From Polaribacter sp. IC066 (GTDB lineage: Bacteria; Bacteroidota; Bacteroidia; Flavobacteriales; Flavobacteriaceae), in assembly GCF_007997085.1 (NCBI RefSeq), contig NZ_VORR01000015.1, forward strand, positions 25,559-89,558: DNA of 64,000 bases, given 5' to 3'. Each line of letters opens with the position of its first letter. Within the stretch, counting starts at the first letter, position 1. Under the pieces are notes generated by a model. The model saw only the letters and a list, made by a program, of their open reading frames with translations, was not told the origin of the DNA and did not search any database. Positions 48,048-59,260 of this stretch are shown here, one piece after another. The translations under genes were made by a program, and so were the position numbers.

Positions 48048-50718
48048 TTAAAATTCTCTGATAAATTGATTCAAATCTACTTCTGATTGAAGGTTTAATT
48101 TCTTTCTAAGGCGATACCGATTAGTATCCAAGCTCCTTGAAGTAATGTTCATAAGGTTACAAATTTCAGTTTTATCTAAATTTATTCTAATAAAAGAAAG
48201 TACACGAATATCATTAGCCGTAAGTAGCGGGTAATGCTCATTTAAATCTTTAATAAAATTTTGATGAACTTCAGAAAATAATTTATGAAAAAGAAAGTCC
48301 TTTTTTTCGTTATTTACTTCATTTGAAATTAATCTTGCCCAACGTTTGGATTCACTATTTCGCATTTGTTCTAAACCACTCTTTATTTTATTTAAAAACT
48401 CATTCTTACCACTAATAATTTCAGCAAACTGAAGCAGTTGATCGTTCTTTAGTTTTAAAGTTTTATGAGTCTCTTTTTCCACGTAAATTTTCTTTAGACG
48501 AATTAATTTGCGTCGATTGATACGATCCATTATTATGATTACTCCAAAAATCCACAAAAAGATTATGAAAAATACAGGAAGAATAACCCAATAGGTCTGA
48601 TACCAATACTTATCAATTGAAAATTTTAATGAAACCTCCTCTTCATCACCTCCATTTACCCTACTTTGAAGATAAAAAATATGGTCACCACCTTTTACTT
48701 GGGTCACTAGAATTTCTTTTTTTATTCCATTCCATTCAGACCAACTACTTTGATTAGGAGGCAATTTGTATCTGTACTCTACAACATCAAAATCTGATTT
48801 ATTAATACCAAACCTGAACTTCATGTCTTTATTTCCTGAACCTAAGTGAATGCCTTCTTTTGGATATGGAAGATGAAAACTTTTGTTCTTATCACTAAGA
48901 ACCGTAAAAGATGAAATAGCAGGAGGGCTATATTTTTTTGCATCTGATTGATAATGTATATCAAATGTAGTGACTCCTCTATCAGTTGCAAGCCTTAATG
49001 TATGATTATCAAAGTCAACATACTCATAATCCAAAATCGCATTATTACCTAAAGAGGTTAGTAAAGTATTGTATGAATGTATAGTGGCATCAGGAAGCAA
49101 TACATTAAGTTTTACTTCTCTATTTTGAATATAACACAAATAACCCTTGTTATTGAAAGCCATAGCTTGTATTGGGCCTTCAATTGTTTTTATCAAATCT
49201 TGCTCTGCTAGTATTTCTTTTCCGTCTTTGTATTGCAGTATATTTTTGTTATCACTACAAAAAAATGCCGTTTTCAGTGTTAAAGAACTTTAAGAAAGTC
49301 GTGTTTTTTTTAACTTCTACTTCGAAATTCGAATTTAGGACTAATTGATAAATATTTTCGTTTCCAAATTCTCCCCAAATACATTTATTTGCCCTATCGT
49401 AACTCAATTTTCTATAACCCCATAGTTCTAAATTTTTAATAAAATTGAACTCCTCTCCGACTTTTTTAGCCAATATTAATCCGTTATAAGCTAAAAGCAG
49501 ATAATAATCAGTCCCCTCAAAATGAGCCAAATCATAAACACCTATCTGATAAATTGAACGTGTTTCGACTTTGTTCTTTACTATTTTTGACAAACCTCTG
49601 ATGCCACAGACATACAATTCGTCATCTACTACTCTTAACGACCATATTTGACCTCCAAAGCCTTCGATAAGCTGAAAATCAGAATTATCAGAACTACAAT
49701 ACAAACCTTTATTTGTAGCGATATACGTCTTCCCTTTAAAATTTATAATATCATAGGTTGCCGCTCCTTTAAATATTTGGTTGATTGGTCCAGGCGACTC
49801 AATCTTTGCAATACCATAATCTAATCCTAGCCACATATTACCTAATTGATCTTTTGCCATCGACAAAACAGTATTATCTAACAGACCATTTTTTGAATTT
49901 ACTAAATTTAAAACCTCTCCTTTATTATTTATTCTGATAAACCCTTCAGAAATAGTTGCCAAACAAAATGAACTATCGTCATAGGACATTCCTGAAAATA
50001 ATGCCTTTCCTTTTAAAACTTGGGGAAGAACAATCTGTTTTATTTTTTTTCCATCAAAACTGTAAAGTTTTCCTGCAAGTGTGACCACAAAAAGCTGGTC
50101 ATTGTGAACAAATATTTTTCTAATTTCTACTGCTAGTAATTCTTTAAGAAAAGCCTTTTTTTTGAAAACTCCCTTTTCTAAAGAACCTATTTGTCCGTTT
50201 TTACGAACGCCCCAAATTTCACCTCTCCATTTGGTTATAGACCAAAAACGAGGTTTAAACTTATGTTTTATTGTTGTTTTTTTTAATTTATCATAATAAA
50301 TTACCTGATTTTCTGCAAGAAAGACAATTGAATTTTCAAAAGAAATAATCTCCCATACTTGATCCTCTTTTAGAGCCTCAATTTTATGAAAAATCAAATC
50401 ACCAGATTTTTTAGCAAAATATCCAATTTCTGTTCCTCCACAATAGATCGTATCATTATTTACTAATACAGAACGGATAAGTTCTTTTTTGGGCATTTTT
50501 TTAAGTTTCCATTCTCCAAAAATATTATATAATAAGCCATCTGAATTTGCGAAATAAACAATACCGTCCTTGTCGATATCAATATCCCAATTTTGTCGCC
50601 CTGCTTGGTAAGCATTTTTATCATAGCATTCTAATTTGGGTAAATTATTAATTGAAAAAACACTTCTTGAGAATAACAAAAGAAAAAAACAGCATAAACT
50701 TTTGAAAAAGAAACTCAT
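48048..50718 (-). pseudogene. Y_Y_Y/propeller sensor with LuxR-type HTH, split by a one-base frameshift
   Basis: One gene of about 890 codons read in two frames. N-terminal part (50,718 to 49,255, 487 aa): signal peptide and beta-propeller repeats (GNMWLGLDYGIAKIES). C-terminal part (49,196 to 48,048): end of the propeller, a Y_Y_Y domain (YRYKLPPNQSSWSEWNG), a membrane segment (YWVILPVFFIIFLWIFGVIII), a coiled coil and a LuxR-type HTH (TANDIRVLSFIRINLDKTEICNLMNITSRSLDTNRYRL). Removing one A from the run at 49,259-49,265 restores GIFCSDNKNILQYKDGKEIL between them. Probably the glycan-sensing activator of the neighbouring glucan genes. Confidence 0.85.
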
Positions 50719-50845
50719 ATTAGTTGGGATTTAAAAGATCTAAACATAGAAAACAGCATACACGAATATACGGTTTGAATGAGAAAAAATCATAATAATT
50801 TAAAAAAAAACATGAATGAGTTGTGACCTTATTGTTAGACAACAT

Positions 50846-51031
50846 TTAAAAAGGTAGTATATTATTTAACAATATTACTGGTCTGTTATGTTCTTCTATA
50901 TTTTTACTTTCTATAAATTTGAAAGGAATTGAACTTGTTATTGTTAATGTAGCTGCTGCTTCATCTTCATTTTTTGCAATTATAAAAGCAAAATTACCAT
51001 CAATTTCATCTTTGAATTTATAAATTTTCAT
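50846..51031 (-). CDS. Hypothetical small protein
   Basis: 61 aa from the ATG at 51,031 (MKIYKFKDEIDGNFAFIIAKNEDEAAATL), chosen over an upstream TTG-type start that would add a hydrophobic leader of 11 residues. The AKNEDEAA motif resembles short flavobacterial proteins of unknown role. Lies between the regulator and GH81 genes; could be spurious. Confidence 0.5.
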   Translation of the reverse strand: MKIYKFKDEIDGNFAFIIAKNEDEAAATLTITSSIPFKFIESKNIEEHNRPVILLNNILPF

Positions 51032-51254
51032 AATAAAAAGTTGCCTAACAAAACATAAAAACAAAAGCTATTATTAGACTATATATAAGGCTTTTGCTTG
51101 TTTATTAATATTTACTTACTTTAAGTTTTTGATTGCTGACACGCTTCTATTTTTTATCCATAAAAGTTATAAGTGCCTTTTTATCTAAACAATCATTATA
51201 ATACAAGAAAACTAGTTTATGAGAAATTGAATACTTATATCTATTATTAACACA

Positions 51255-51311
51255 AAAACTTGTAAACTGAAGATGGTAACTAATAATTACAATCTTCTGT
51301 TTACAAGTTTT
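51255..51311 (-). terminator. Terminator of the GH81 gene
   Basis: Arms AAAACTTGTAAAC (51,255-51,267) and exact complement (51,299-51,311), plus an inner GAAGAT/ATCTTC pairing. The minus strand continues into T5. It lies 23 nt after the GH81 stop. Confidence 0.88.
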
Positions 51312-51333
51312 CTATAACTCTTTAAAGATGGAG

Positions 51334-54300
51334 TTAAATTTTAACTATCTGTTTAGGGGAATTCTGACCTTCTATTTTTAGAAAATAGATACCATTTGGC
51401 AACTTACTGATATTTATTTTTGTTTCATTCATTTTGACTACAGTTGTCAATACTAATTTTCCTGTAACGTTATAAATATAAATATTAGTACCCGCTGTTA
51501 CATCTTTGATAAATATATCAGATGTAGTTGGATTAGGATAAATAGTAGAAGTTATTAAGTTCGTGTTATTTTTAACGCTTAAGCTTTGGCGTTCACTGGC
51601 CTTTCCACAAATATCAATTTCGTAAATTGAGAATGGATACTGTGTTGTCGGCGTTATAATATCTAATTTCAAATATTGATAAGATCCAGTAATATTTGAA
51701 ATAGTGTCCGTTCTGTTCCCTGAACCTAAATTTTCTAAACTTCTTATTTCAATCCATGTTATCGTATCGTTTGATCCCAAAAGAGAATAATTACTTGCAT
51801 TTGCTACTTCCCAAGCAACCGTAACTTCATTAATTTCAAATGATTGACCTAAATCAAGATTAAAAGAACAAGGATCTGTAGATTCAGCTATCCAACGAGT
51901 ACCCATATTTCCATCTAACGCAGCTGCAGCAGAGTTATTTCCTGAAGATGCACTTCCTTGAGCAACTAAATCATAGCAATTTTCTGGTTCTTGGCCAACT
52001 TCAGGTAATTCAGGGTACGTTACTAAAGTTTTAGCTGGCACCATAAATGAAGTAATTGTTGCCCCTGAGTAATCGTATACGAAACATTCTTTTTCATTGT
52101 CCGAAGGATTAAAAGCAACAGCATAAGAAAATTCACCATTTTCTTCAAACACACTACTTGCAGGGAGGTTTGTATAATGGTTAAACGAGAAATCTCCCAA
52201 ATTTTGAATTGCATGTGTATAGTTATACGTCATTCCAGCTACCTCATAATCCATAATATAGTCGGTATCTGTCTCTTCTAAAGCTATATTTGTTTTTATA
52301 AAATCAGAAACGTACTCAGGATCAAATAACAATCTGAAACCAAGAGCAACTTGTGCCCAATCGTCACCAAAATCTATTTCTCTTGTATGCCCATCTATCG
52401 CTAATGTCTCACTCATCATGTCAGAATACTCTTTAGCAGCCCATATTTTATTTTCAGCTAAATACTTAAAGCCAGGATTTACAGGTAAATACTGAATTCC
52501 ATGAATATGAACAGGACTTGCGCTAAAGTAAGTTCCGTAACTATAACCTCCATTCCATAAAATTCCAACCATTGTATGATTATAGGCTTCTGGTAAATTT
52601 TCTTGATCCCAATCAAACCAGTATTCCATGGTTGCTGCTGCTTCACTTCTATAACCAAAAGCGCCGGCATCTCTCATTTCAGGATTATTCATAACTTCTC
52701 CTAATAAAAACATACCAATCCAAGATTGCATTGCTTCAGAGGTAGATTCCTGATTGTTTCCCCCTCCAGAACTAGTTCCTCCGGCATAAGAATGACCTAT
52801 CCACGGGTCAAAAGTTCTAAAATAGGGTAAAAAAGTATCGTCTCTTTCCCAATTGGCATATTGCTTACATACCAATTCTAACATACCCCTATAGTCATCT
52901 AAAAAATCACTATCTATCATCCCATATAGCGCGGCTGCATGAATTAAGTAACCATAATGAAAATGATTATCTGTGAATTGGGCAGAGCCATAAGATTGAT
53001 TAAATCCAACAAGTGCTTTCCAGCGGTCATAACGCGCATAATAATGTTCGTTTTCTCCTTCGGTATATGTTAACCAATCTACTAAAGAAGCTTTAGCCAA
53101 TGTTTTAAGATCTTCGTAAGATTGATGGTTCAGCTCTTTTGCCATCAATGCATATTTAGCAATATTTACAAGGTCTTTTCCTCCCCAATAAGTATCACCT
53201 CCATACGTTTTTCTCTTGGAGGCGAATTCAGAAACTAGTTTGTATTGTATATCAGCATTATAAGGATTTAGATCGTTTGCATTATGGTAAGGAGCGTTAA
53301 AACTTGGAAGAATTCCTCCGAATTTATATGAAAACGAAAAAGATTTACCAATAGCAGATTTCATAGTTCCTCTAGCCGTAACGTAATTACGATTTATAAA
53401 ATTAACATCATTAAAAGTCGTGTTTTTATAATGGTGAGGAATAAATCCTTGTATTGTATTACCATTTATATCACCATTTAAGTTTTCAGTAGTGATATTC
53501 CAAGTGGTGTTCACTTTACCCGCTTCTATATCATATGAATAGTCAATAATTGTTTCTACAGGCTTGTTGTGAGCATAATTTTCATATTCGGTAAGGTCAC
53601 TATATTCGGTAAGTGCTGACACAACAAAATGGTTCTCTATATTATTCATGTTGATTAATAACCTTTCTTCTGGCCCTGTTTTCTCTGTTGCTGATCCCCA
53701 CCTTGTATTTGTATCCCCATCTACAGCTAAATTAGGTGATAAACTTCCATTCTGTTGAGACGAAGCTACAACCGTTTTGTTAAGTGCAACATTTGTTTCC
53801 GCACTAAATATTTCTATTTCATATAAGGAGTATTCATACTGGGTTCCTTGCTTGGTTAGAACAATTTTAACATACCTACTATTGCTTGAAACATCAAAAT
53901 TTACTGTACCTCCGGTACCGTTTGTTATCGTTTCGAGTGTTGACCAATTTAAATTGTCGTTAGATACTTGTATGCTATATTCAGAAGCATATGCCGCTTC
54001 CCAAACTAAATTAATAGCCGATATATTATACGCAACACCTAGATCTATTGTTATAAAAGTTTCAGTACTACCTATATTTAATTCTGCTGTGGCCCCATCT
54101 CCTAAATGTATACCAAACAATCTTCCTTCTGATTCTAACACAAACTCTCCTCCCGATGCAATAGGGAACTCAATTGGCTCTCCTAAAGAGTTGTAGTAAG
54201 AAGCTCCACCTTCTGCAAATATTATAGGATTGATTCCTTTAGTTTCAATTTGTGTAAATGGAATACCGTGGGCCATTGTCACATTCATATTGCTACCCGT

Positions 54301-54771
54301 TTCTTCATCGGGCATTCCCATTACAACAGACCAGTCAGTCCAATCTGCAGCGATTGCTTTGTCAGGAGTGTAATCATCTGCTTTTATCATTAAACCATTC
54401 CCACGTTCAAGATTGGATCCATCGGCTACAAAACCTATCGGATATTGGATTTTTACACCCTCTGCAGTTGGTTCTAAAACTAGTGGGTATGCAAATAACA
54501 ATCCTCCATACTTTTCTACTAAAATTCGTGTCCACCAATCATTTGTAGGGATAGGTCTAGTTTCGTTATCTGAAACATAAATAGGGTCGTTGTAAACAAA
54601 ATCAAAATCATTATAATAGGTTACTCCGTCCCATTCAAACTCAAGCTTTTCACTTGGAGGGTAAGAAGCATAGCTTCCCGAACCAACTGTTACGGGAGTT
54701 TGAGAGAATAAAACATTTATACTAAATATAAATATAAATAAAATATTAAGTTTGTACATTTTTAAAAACAT
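51334..54771 (-). CDS. GH81 endo-beta-1,3-glucanase with discoidin modules and T9SS domain
   Basis: 1145 aa secreted laminarinase. Signal peptide; GH81 N-terminal beta domain (IPTNDWWTRILVEKYGG, FAYPLVL); an inserted discoidin-like segment at about 230-390 (INLVWEAAYASEYSIQVS); the GH81 catalytic region (NHFVVSAL... DNHFHYGYLIHAAA, FDPWIGHSYAGG, GNNQESTSEAMQSW with the catalytic Glu residues); a second discoidin domain (about 945-1060); and a T9SS sorting domain (IYPNPTTSDIFIK... GIYFLKIEGQ). Family knowledge: GH81 cleaves beta-1,3-glucan internally. The gene is intact. Confidence 0.92.
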   Translation of the reverse strand: MFLKMYKLNILFIFIFSINVLFSQTPVTVGSGSYASYPPSEKLEFEWDGVTYYNDFDFVYNDPIYVSDNETRPIPTNDWWTRILVEKYGGLLFAYPLVLEPTAEGVKIQYPIGFVADGSNLERGNGLMIKADDYTPDKAIAADWTDWSVVMGMPDEETGSNMNVTMAHGIPFTQIETKGINPIIFAEGGASYYNSLGEPIEFPIASGGEFVLESEGRLFGIHLGDGATAELNIGSTETFITIDLGVAYNISAINLVWEAAYASEYSIQVSNDNLNWSTLETITNGTGGTVNFDVSSNSRYVKIVLTKQGTQYEYSLYEIEIFSAETNVALNKTVVASSQQNGSLSPNLAVDGDTNTRWGSATEKTGPEERLLINMNNIENHFVVSALTEYSDLTEYENYAHNKPVETIIDYSYDIEAGKVNTTWNITTENLNGDINGNTIQGFIPHHYKNTTFNDVNFINRNYVTARGTMKSAIGKSFSFSYKFGGILPSFNAPYHNANDLNPYNADIQYKLVSEFASKRKTYGGDTYWGGKDLVNIAKYALMAKELNHQSYEDLKTLAKASLVDWLTYTEGENEHYYARYDRWKALVGFNQSYGSAQFTDNHFHYGYLIHAAALYGMIDSDFLDDYRGMLELVCKQYANWERDDTFLPYFRTFDPWIGHSYAGGTSSGGGNNQESTSEAMQSWIGMFLLGEVMNNPEMRDAGAFGYRSEAAATMEYWFDWDQENLPEAYNHTMVGILWNGGYSYGTYFSASPVHIHGIQYLPVNPGFKYLAENKIWAAKEYSDMMSETLAIDGHTREIDFGDDWAQVALGFRLLFDPEYVSDFIKTNIALEETDTDYIMDYEVAGMTYNYTHAIQNLGDFSFNHYTNLPASSVFEENGEFSYAVAFNPSDNEKECFVYDYSGATITSFMVPAKTLVTYPELPEVGQEPENCYDLVAQGSASSGNNSAAAALDGNMGTRWIAESTDPCSFNLDLGQSFEINEVTVAWEVANASNYSLLGSNDTITWIEIRSLENLGSGNRTDTISNITGSYQYLKLDIITPTTQYPFSIYEIDICGKASERQSLSVKNNTNLITSTIYPNPTTSDIFIKDVTAGTNIYIYNVTGKLVLTTVVKMNETKINISKLPNGIYFLKIEGQNSPKQIVKI

Positions 54772-55087
54772 AATTGTTAAGTTTTTATTAGCGTGAATTA
54801 ATTTTGAATTTTGCTACTTTAAAAATATGAAATAATAAATATTTTTAATCAGAATCAATTTTACAAGAATTGTGTAGCATAAAATAACTACGATTGTAGA
54901 TTTAATCTCTACAAGAACTGTTGCAAAGTAAATTCTTACACTACAAGGTAATATAAATAGCTATATTCAAACGTTTTATAAATACAAATTAGACTTATTA
55001 TTGTTCAGTGTTTAATTGCTATTCAAGTGCTTTTAGTACAAAAAACAAACATTTTCTGTGCTTAATAACTCCCGAAAAAATTTACTA

Positions 55088-55115
55088 AAAAAAGTCTAGT
55101 ACGAAAGTACTAGAC
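55088..55115 (-). terminator. Orphan terminator
   Basis: GTCTAGTAC (55,094-55,102), GAAA loop, exact complement (55,107-55,115), then seven T on the minus strand. No intact gene ends near it. Confidence 0.8.
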
Positions 55116-56206
55116 CGTTTATATCTTAAAAATTACTTACTAGAAACAAAACAGTTCTTATCAACCTCTTAATACTATTTCATATTTACTTAATGCATAC
55201 GAATTCTTTTATTCAAGGCATCTAGAACATGTTTTATATTTCGGCTCTATGTCGAATAGAGAGGGTAAAGTTGATATTCAGTGCTAAAATTATAACTTCC
55301 GTAGTCTTGTAAATACAGTTGCCTAGCTTTAAGCACTTTATATTGTTGTGCTTTTTAAAAAACATATAACCCACTACAAACAACATAGAGCCTATATTTC
55401 AGTTCTAATTTACTTATTCGTAAACCTATAACGCAGAATGAGATTCAATATTTATAATCTGAATCTATTTTCTTCTCACTTTTTTCGTTCTAACCGCCTT
55501 TGTTACATAAAGCAACCCTTTTATGAATATATCAATTTTAAATTCTTAACCATTTGTAGCTACTTTGTGAATTGGTTATAACCCATTTGCATTTTCCAGA
55601 TTATGTATGAATATTTCAGGCGTTTAAAACTCTTCTGCAAACAATCTACAACGGTAAACAAAGAATTCTTATCAATCACACCGAAGTTTAAGATATAAAC
55701 GTTTGTAACTTTTTTTGTAAAGCAAAAAGTCTATCCAATCTTCTTACAAAAAAACAAGATTGATAATATTCTTCACAAAGTTTCTTTAGTTGCTTGTATA
55801 ATTTTTGGTATCACTTCTGCAATAAAAGCTGTTTTCTTCACTTAAAAATATTTAAGAAAAAGATAAAAAAACCATCTACAAGCAGTCTGTGCAATTATAT
55901 GTTGTTTACGCAATGTCTTTTGCATCACGACTCCAGAGGTTACTGTTTCTAGCAAGATTAAATGTTTATGATATTGAGACAAAAGCGATTATAAATAGGC
56001 CGCTTTAGTTAGTATTAGCAGTAGTAGAAGCAAAACTCAACCCAAGATAAGACTTCCTAAAAGGATTTTAGAAGATTAACACATGGCGGGCTTAGGTATA
56101 AAGGTAGTAATGGTATAGTTGAGTAGTATTATAATCCATTATATCACATTTATTTAGCGCTCACTTTTTATTAAATTATATTTTCCGTGAGGTTTTTTAG
56201 TTTACT

Positions 56207-56265
56207 AGATGAATATTCAATGAACCCTAAATGGTCTGTTTTTAGGGTTCATTGAATGGATTCAT
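56207..56265. terminator. Long hairpin downstream of GH30
   Basis: A 17-bp arm pair (56,215-56,231 and 56,241-56,257) with a further 8-bp pairing outside a two-base bulge. No T-run follows on the minus strand, so it may protect the 3' end rather than terminate. Confidence 0.65.
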
Positions 56266-56282
56266 CTTATTAAAAAGCATAT

Positions 56283-57761
56283 TTAGCCTACTGGCAATAA
56301 TACTATTGTCTGTATTGAGTAGGGTAAAGCAGTTGTTTTTGCCATTTTTGAATTTATTTCGATACTAAATTCTTTTTTTGAATCTCCTTGATTTAACACA
56401 ACTACAGCAATACTTCCGTCAGGATTTATAAAAGCTGTTGATATAATCTGATTACTATTAGAGGAATTCGCTATTCTTTTTGCTCCTGGACGTATAAATT
56501 TTGAAAAGTGTCCTATATAATAAAATGATCTTGTAAAGGTTACCTCACCAGTTCTCGTGTCTGCATGCACTGGAGAAAAACAAAGGTTCCCTACATGATT
56601 TGGTCCTCCATTGTGATCTAGTAAGATATTCCAATCTGTCCAGCCTACGGTTCCATTATTAAAATCATTGATCATAGATTTCCCATAACGTTCAGCTAAC
56701 TTATGATCGTCGTTAATAAGTCTTTCCAAATCGTAACTTTCATTACATCCTTCTGTAAACAATAATTTTTTATCCGGATACGCTTCATTTACTTTTTTGA
56801 TCTCATTATACATTGGAACTCCGTCTTTCCAATCTTCATACCAATGAAAACCAGCACCCCAAGCATATTTAGAAGCTTCTGGGTCGTTAAAAATAACTGA
56901 AGCTCTTCGGTAAAGAATGTCTCTGTTATGATCCCACACAATAATTTTTTTTTCACCTAAGCCTTCCTTTTCTAATGTTGGCCCTAAATAATTTTTTAAA
57001 AAATCTCGTTCTTCTTCTGCTGTATAAATACAAGATTCCCATACTTGCACCGCCATCGGTTCATTTTGAATGGTCAGTCCCCAAATAGGAATTCCTTCTT
57101 TCTCATAAGCTTTTATAAATTTGGCATAATAATTTGCCCAAGGTTGATAATATTCAGGCTTTAACTTTCCGCCATTTAGCATGCTATTATTCGTTTTCAT
57201 AAAAGCTGGGGGACTCCAAGGACTTGCATAAAAGGTTAGTTTACCTCCCGCTTTAGAAATTGCCTTTTTTATAAATGGTAAGCGGTATTTTTGATCGTGT
57301 TCTATGGAAAATGATGTTAATTCTTTGTCTCCTTCCTTAACATAGGAAAAACTCTCACTTCCAAAATCACTGCTATGTATGGAAGTTCTTCCTAAGGAAT
57401 ATCCAATTCCCTTCTCTGCATCGAAATAAGATTCTAATATTTTATTTTGGCTTTTTTCTGGAAGTTTAAAAAAAGTTTCGGCGGAAGCGTCTGTTAATGC
57501 CCCACCGATGCCGAGTAGAGATTGAAATTGTTTTGTTGGATCAATAAAAATAGCTGTTTCACAGTATTGTTTAGATTCACCAAATTTTATATCAATAGAC
57601 TTTGTTAGGTTAAGATTTGTCTTGTGTGCGGTTGTATAAATAGTTGCTTCATAACCTACTTTTTTTACTTGTTCTGATGTTTCTTTATTAGATGAACATG
57701 ACATTACCATTGAGCAAACAATAGAGACGTATGTCATAATTTTTAATTGATTAACATTCAT
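56283..57761 (-). CDS. GH30 glycoside hydrolase, lipoprotein
   Basis: 492 aa. Lipobox near MVMSCSS; (beta/alpha)8 catalytic domain with LGIGGALTDASAETF, YASPWSPPAFMKTN, acid/base Glu in TIQNEPMAVQVWESC and nucleophile Glu in LLFTEGCNES; C-terminal beta sandwich with SKFIRPGAKRI. In laminarin loci GH30 enzymes commonly take off beta-1,6 branches; that role here is inferred from neighbours. Intact. Confidence 0.92.
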   Translation of the reverse strand: MNVNQLKIMTYVSIVCSMVMSCSSNKETSEQVKKVGYEATIYTTAHKTNLNLTKSIDIKFGESKQYCETAIFIDPTKQFQSLLGIGGALTDASAETFFKLPEKSQNKILESYFDAEKGIGYSLGRTSIHSSDFGSESFSYVKEGDKELTSFSIEHDQKYRLPFIKKAISKAGGKLTFYASPWSPPAFMKTNNSMLNGGKLKPEYYQPWANYYAKFIKAYEKEGIPIWGLTIQNEPMAVQVWESCIYTAEEERDFLKNYLGPTLEKEGLGEKKIIVWDHNRDILYRRASVIFNDPEASKYAWGAGFHWYEDWKDGVPMYNEIKKVNEAYPDKKLLFTEGCNESYDLERLINDDHKLAERYGKSMINDFNNGTVGWTDWNILLDHNGGPNHVGNLCFSPVHADTRTGEVTFTRSFYYIGHFSKFIRPGAKRIANSSNSNQIISTAFINPDGSIAVVVLNQGDSKKEFSIEINSKMAKTTALPYSIQTIVLLPVG

Positions 57762-57923
57762 AATATTAAGTTTTTGTAATTTATTTATTTGAGTTAATAT
57801 TTAATCGTATTGCTAAACTATTTTATGTACAAGGAATCTCTTCATAAAATGAACAAAATCGATCAACCTTGAATATACTCAGTTAGAAAATTGCTACTAA
57901 TCTAAGCTTATAAACCTATGCTA

Positions 57924-59245
57924 TTAGGTGATTTTTAACCAGTTTAAATTAAACGTTCCTTTATTAAGGTAAATACGTATCGTATGTTTTCCTGAACTCA
58001 ATTTTATAGGAATATCAGCATTACTCCACACAAAATTATATCCTGTATTTTGTAAAACACTATTTGTCTCTAATTTACCGTCAACTTCAATATTTATATC
58101 AGCATCTACAAAGCAAGCATAACGAAGCTCTAGTACAAAATCTTTACTTTGATCTATTTCAAATTGATATTCTACCCATTGCTTTGGTAAAAAATTATAG
58201 AGTTCTAACGTCTTGTTTGTATCTTCTAAATTATCTGTAGTGGATTTTACACGTGGTCCTGTAACCCATCCACCATTTAGTCCATCAGCAATACTAATAG
58301 AACTATAATGCTCTGCTTCAATTAATTGATTTTCAACATAATATATTGTTTTGTCTTGAGATGACATTTGTACAAATATATTTCCCAACTCTGTTAATAC
58401 AACATTAGAAGACCTAGTTAAAAGCGACATATAAGGAAATGCAGTTACATTTCCCGTTCTTGGAATAAACCAAGCGTATCTGTATACATCAGGATCGCTT
58501 TCTAAATAATTAAATACATCACATAGATATTTTTGTTGACCTTCAGGATTAAATGTATTTTGATTTAAACCATCCCAAGCACAAAACTCAGTTAACCAAA
58601 TAGGTTTTCCATATTTTTTAAATCGTTCTATATACGATTTCAATGCAGCGGCACTAGGCATATAACAATGAATAGAAATACCTTCAATATCCTTTAAAGG
58701 AACAAGACTAAAAAACTCATCTAACCATACAATGGGATCACTATAATTGGCTAGGGTGCCATAATTCATAGCAGGTGAAATTATTTTTAAATCTAACTCA
58801 TCAGCAATTGACTTTACATTATCCCATTTCAATGCGGCTTGTCGAGGTGTCATATTTGCTTGATCCGTTAAATTTGGTTCATTAAAAGCAAGTAAGTATT
58901 CACAATTTGGATGGCTATCTACATAAGAACGCAAGGCGTTTTTATCAATACTATTCCAAGCCATCGGACAATAATCTATTTTATTTTCTTCAATAGCAGT
59001 ATTAAAACTATTATTGTATGAAACACCCCAGTTATAAGACCAAGAGATCCCTTTGCCTAAAACATTTATATCATCATCATACTGATAATCATAAGAAACA
59101 CCTCTTTTTGAACTACGATTTTGTTTTACAGGCTCTTTTATTATATATTCGAATTTACCACTATCGCTAGCGTCTTTATCAGTACAACAGAAAAAAAATA
59201 AATTAATACAAATTAGACTAATTTTTAATCTTTTTTTTTAGACAT
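57924..59245 (-). pseudogene. GH128-like beta-1,3-glucanase, lipoprotein, frameshifted in a poly-A run at the start
   Basis: From an in-frame ATG at 58,964 the catalytic part reads LLAFNEPNLTDQAN (acid/base Glu), ISPAMNYG, IDGISIHCYM-like ISIHCYMPSAAAL and PIWLTEFCAWDG (nucleophile Glu); a CBM6-like domain (about 215-346) follows. Upstream the same frame continues through KGISWSYNWGVSYN and GVSYDYQYDDD up to KISLICINLFFFCC, a lipoprotein leader. The ATG (59,243-59,245, MSKKK) is out of frame unless one A is added to the nine-A run at 59,231-59,239. As read, the leader cannot be made. Confidence 0.8.
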
Positions 59246-59260
59246 AATTGTATTTTTTCT

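Larger units (their letters stand above)
54772..56282. other. 1.5-kb gene-free stretch, probable remnant
   Basis: No ORF, tRNA or recognisable protein in any frame that I could read. It holds a terminator at 55,094-55,115 facing the minus strand, more than 1.1 kb beyond the last known gene stop, and a long hairpin after GH30 (56,216-56,256). A vanished minus-strand gene between the two is the simplest explanation. Confidence 0.5.

Noticed and set aside
50846..51064. 72-aa version of the small protein before GH81
   Set aside because: Needs a TTG-type start and adds 11 residues of no clear meaning; the ATG at 51,031 is preferred, and even that gene is doubtful.
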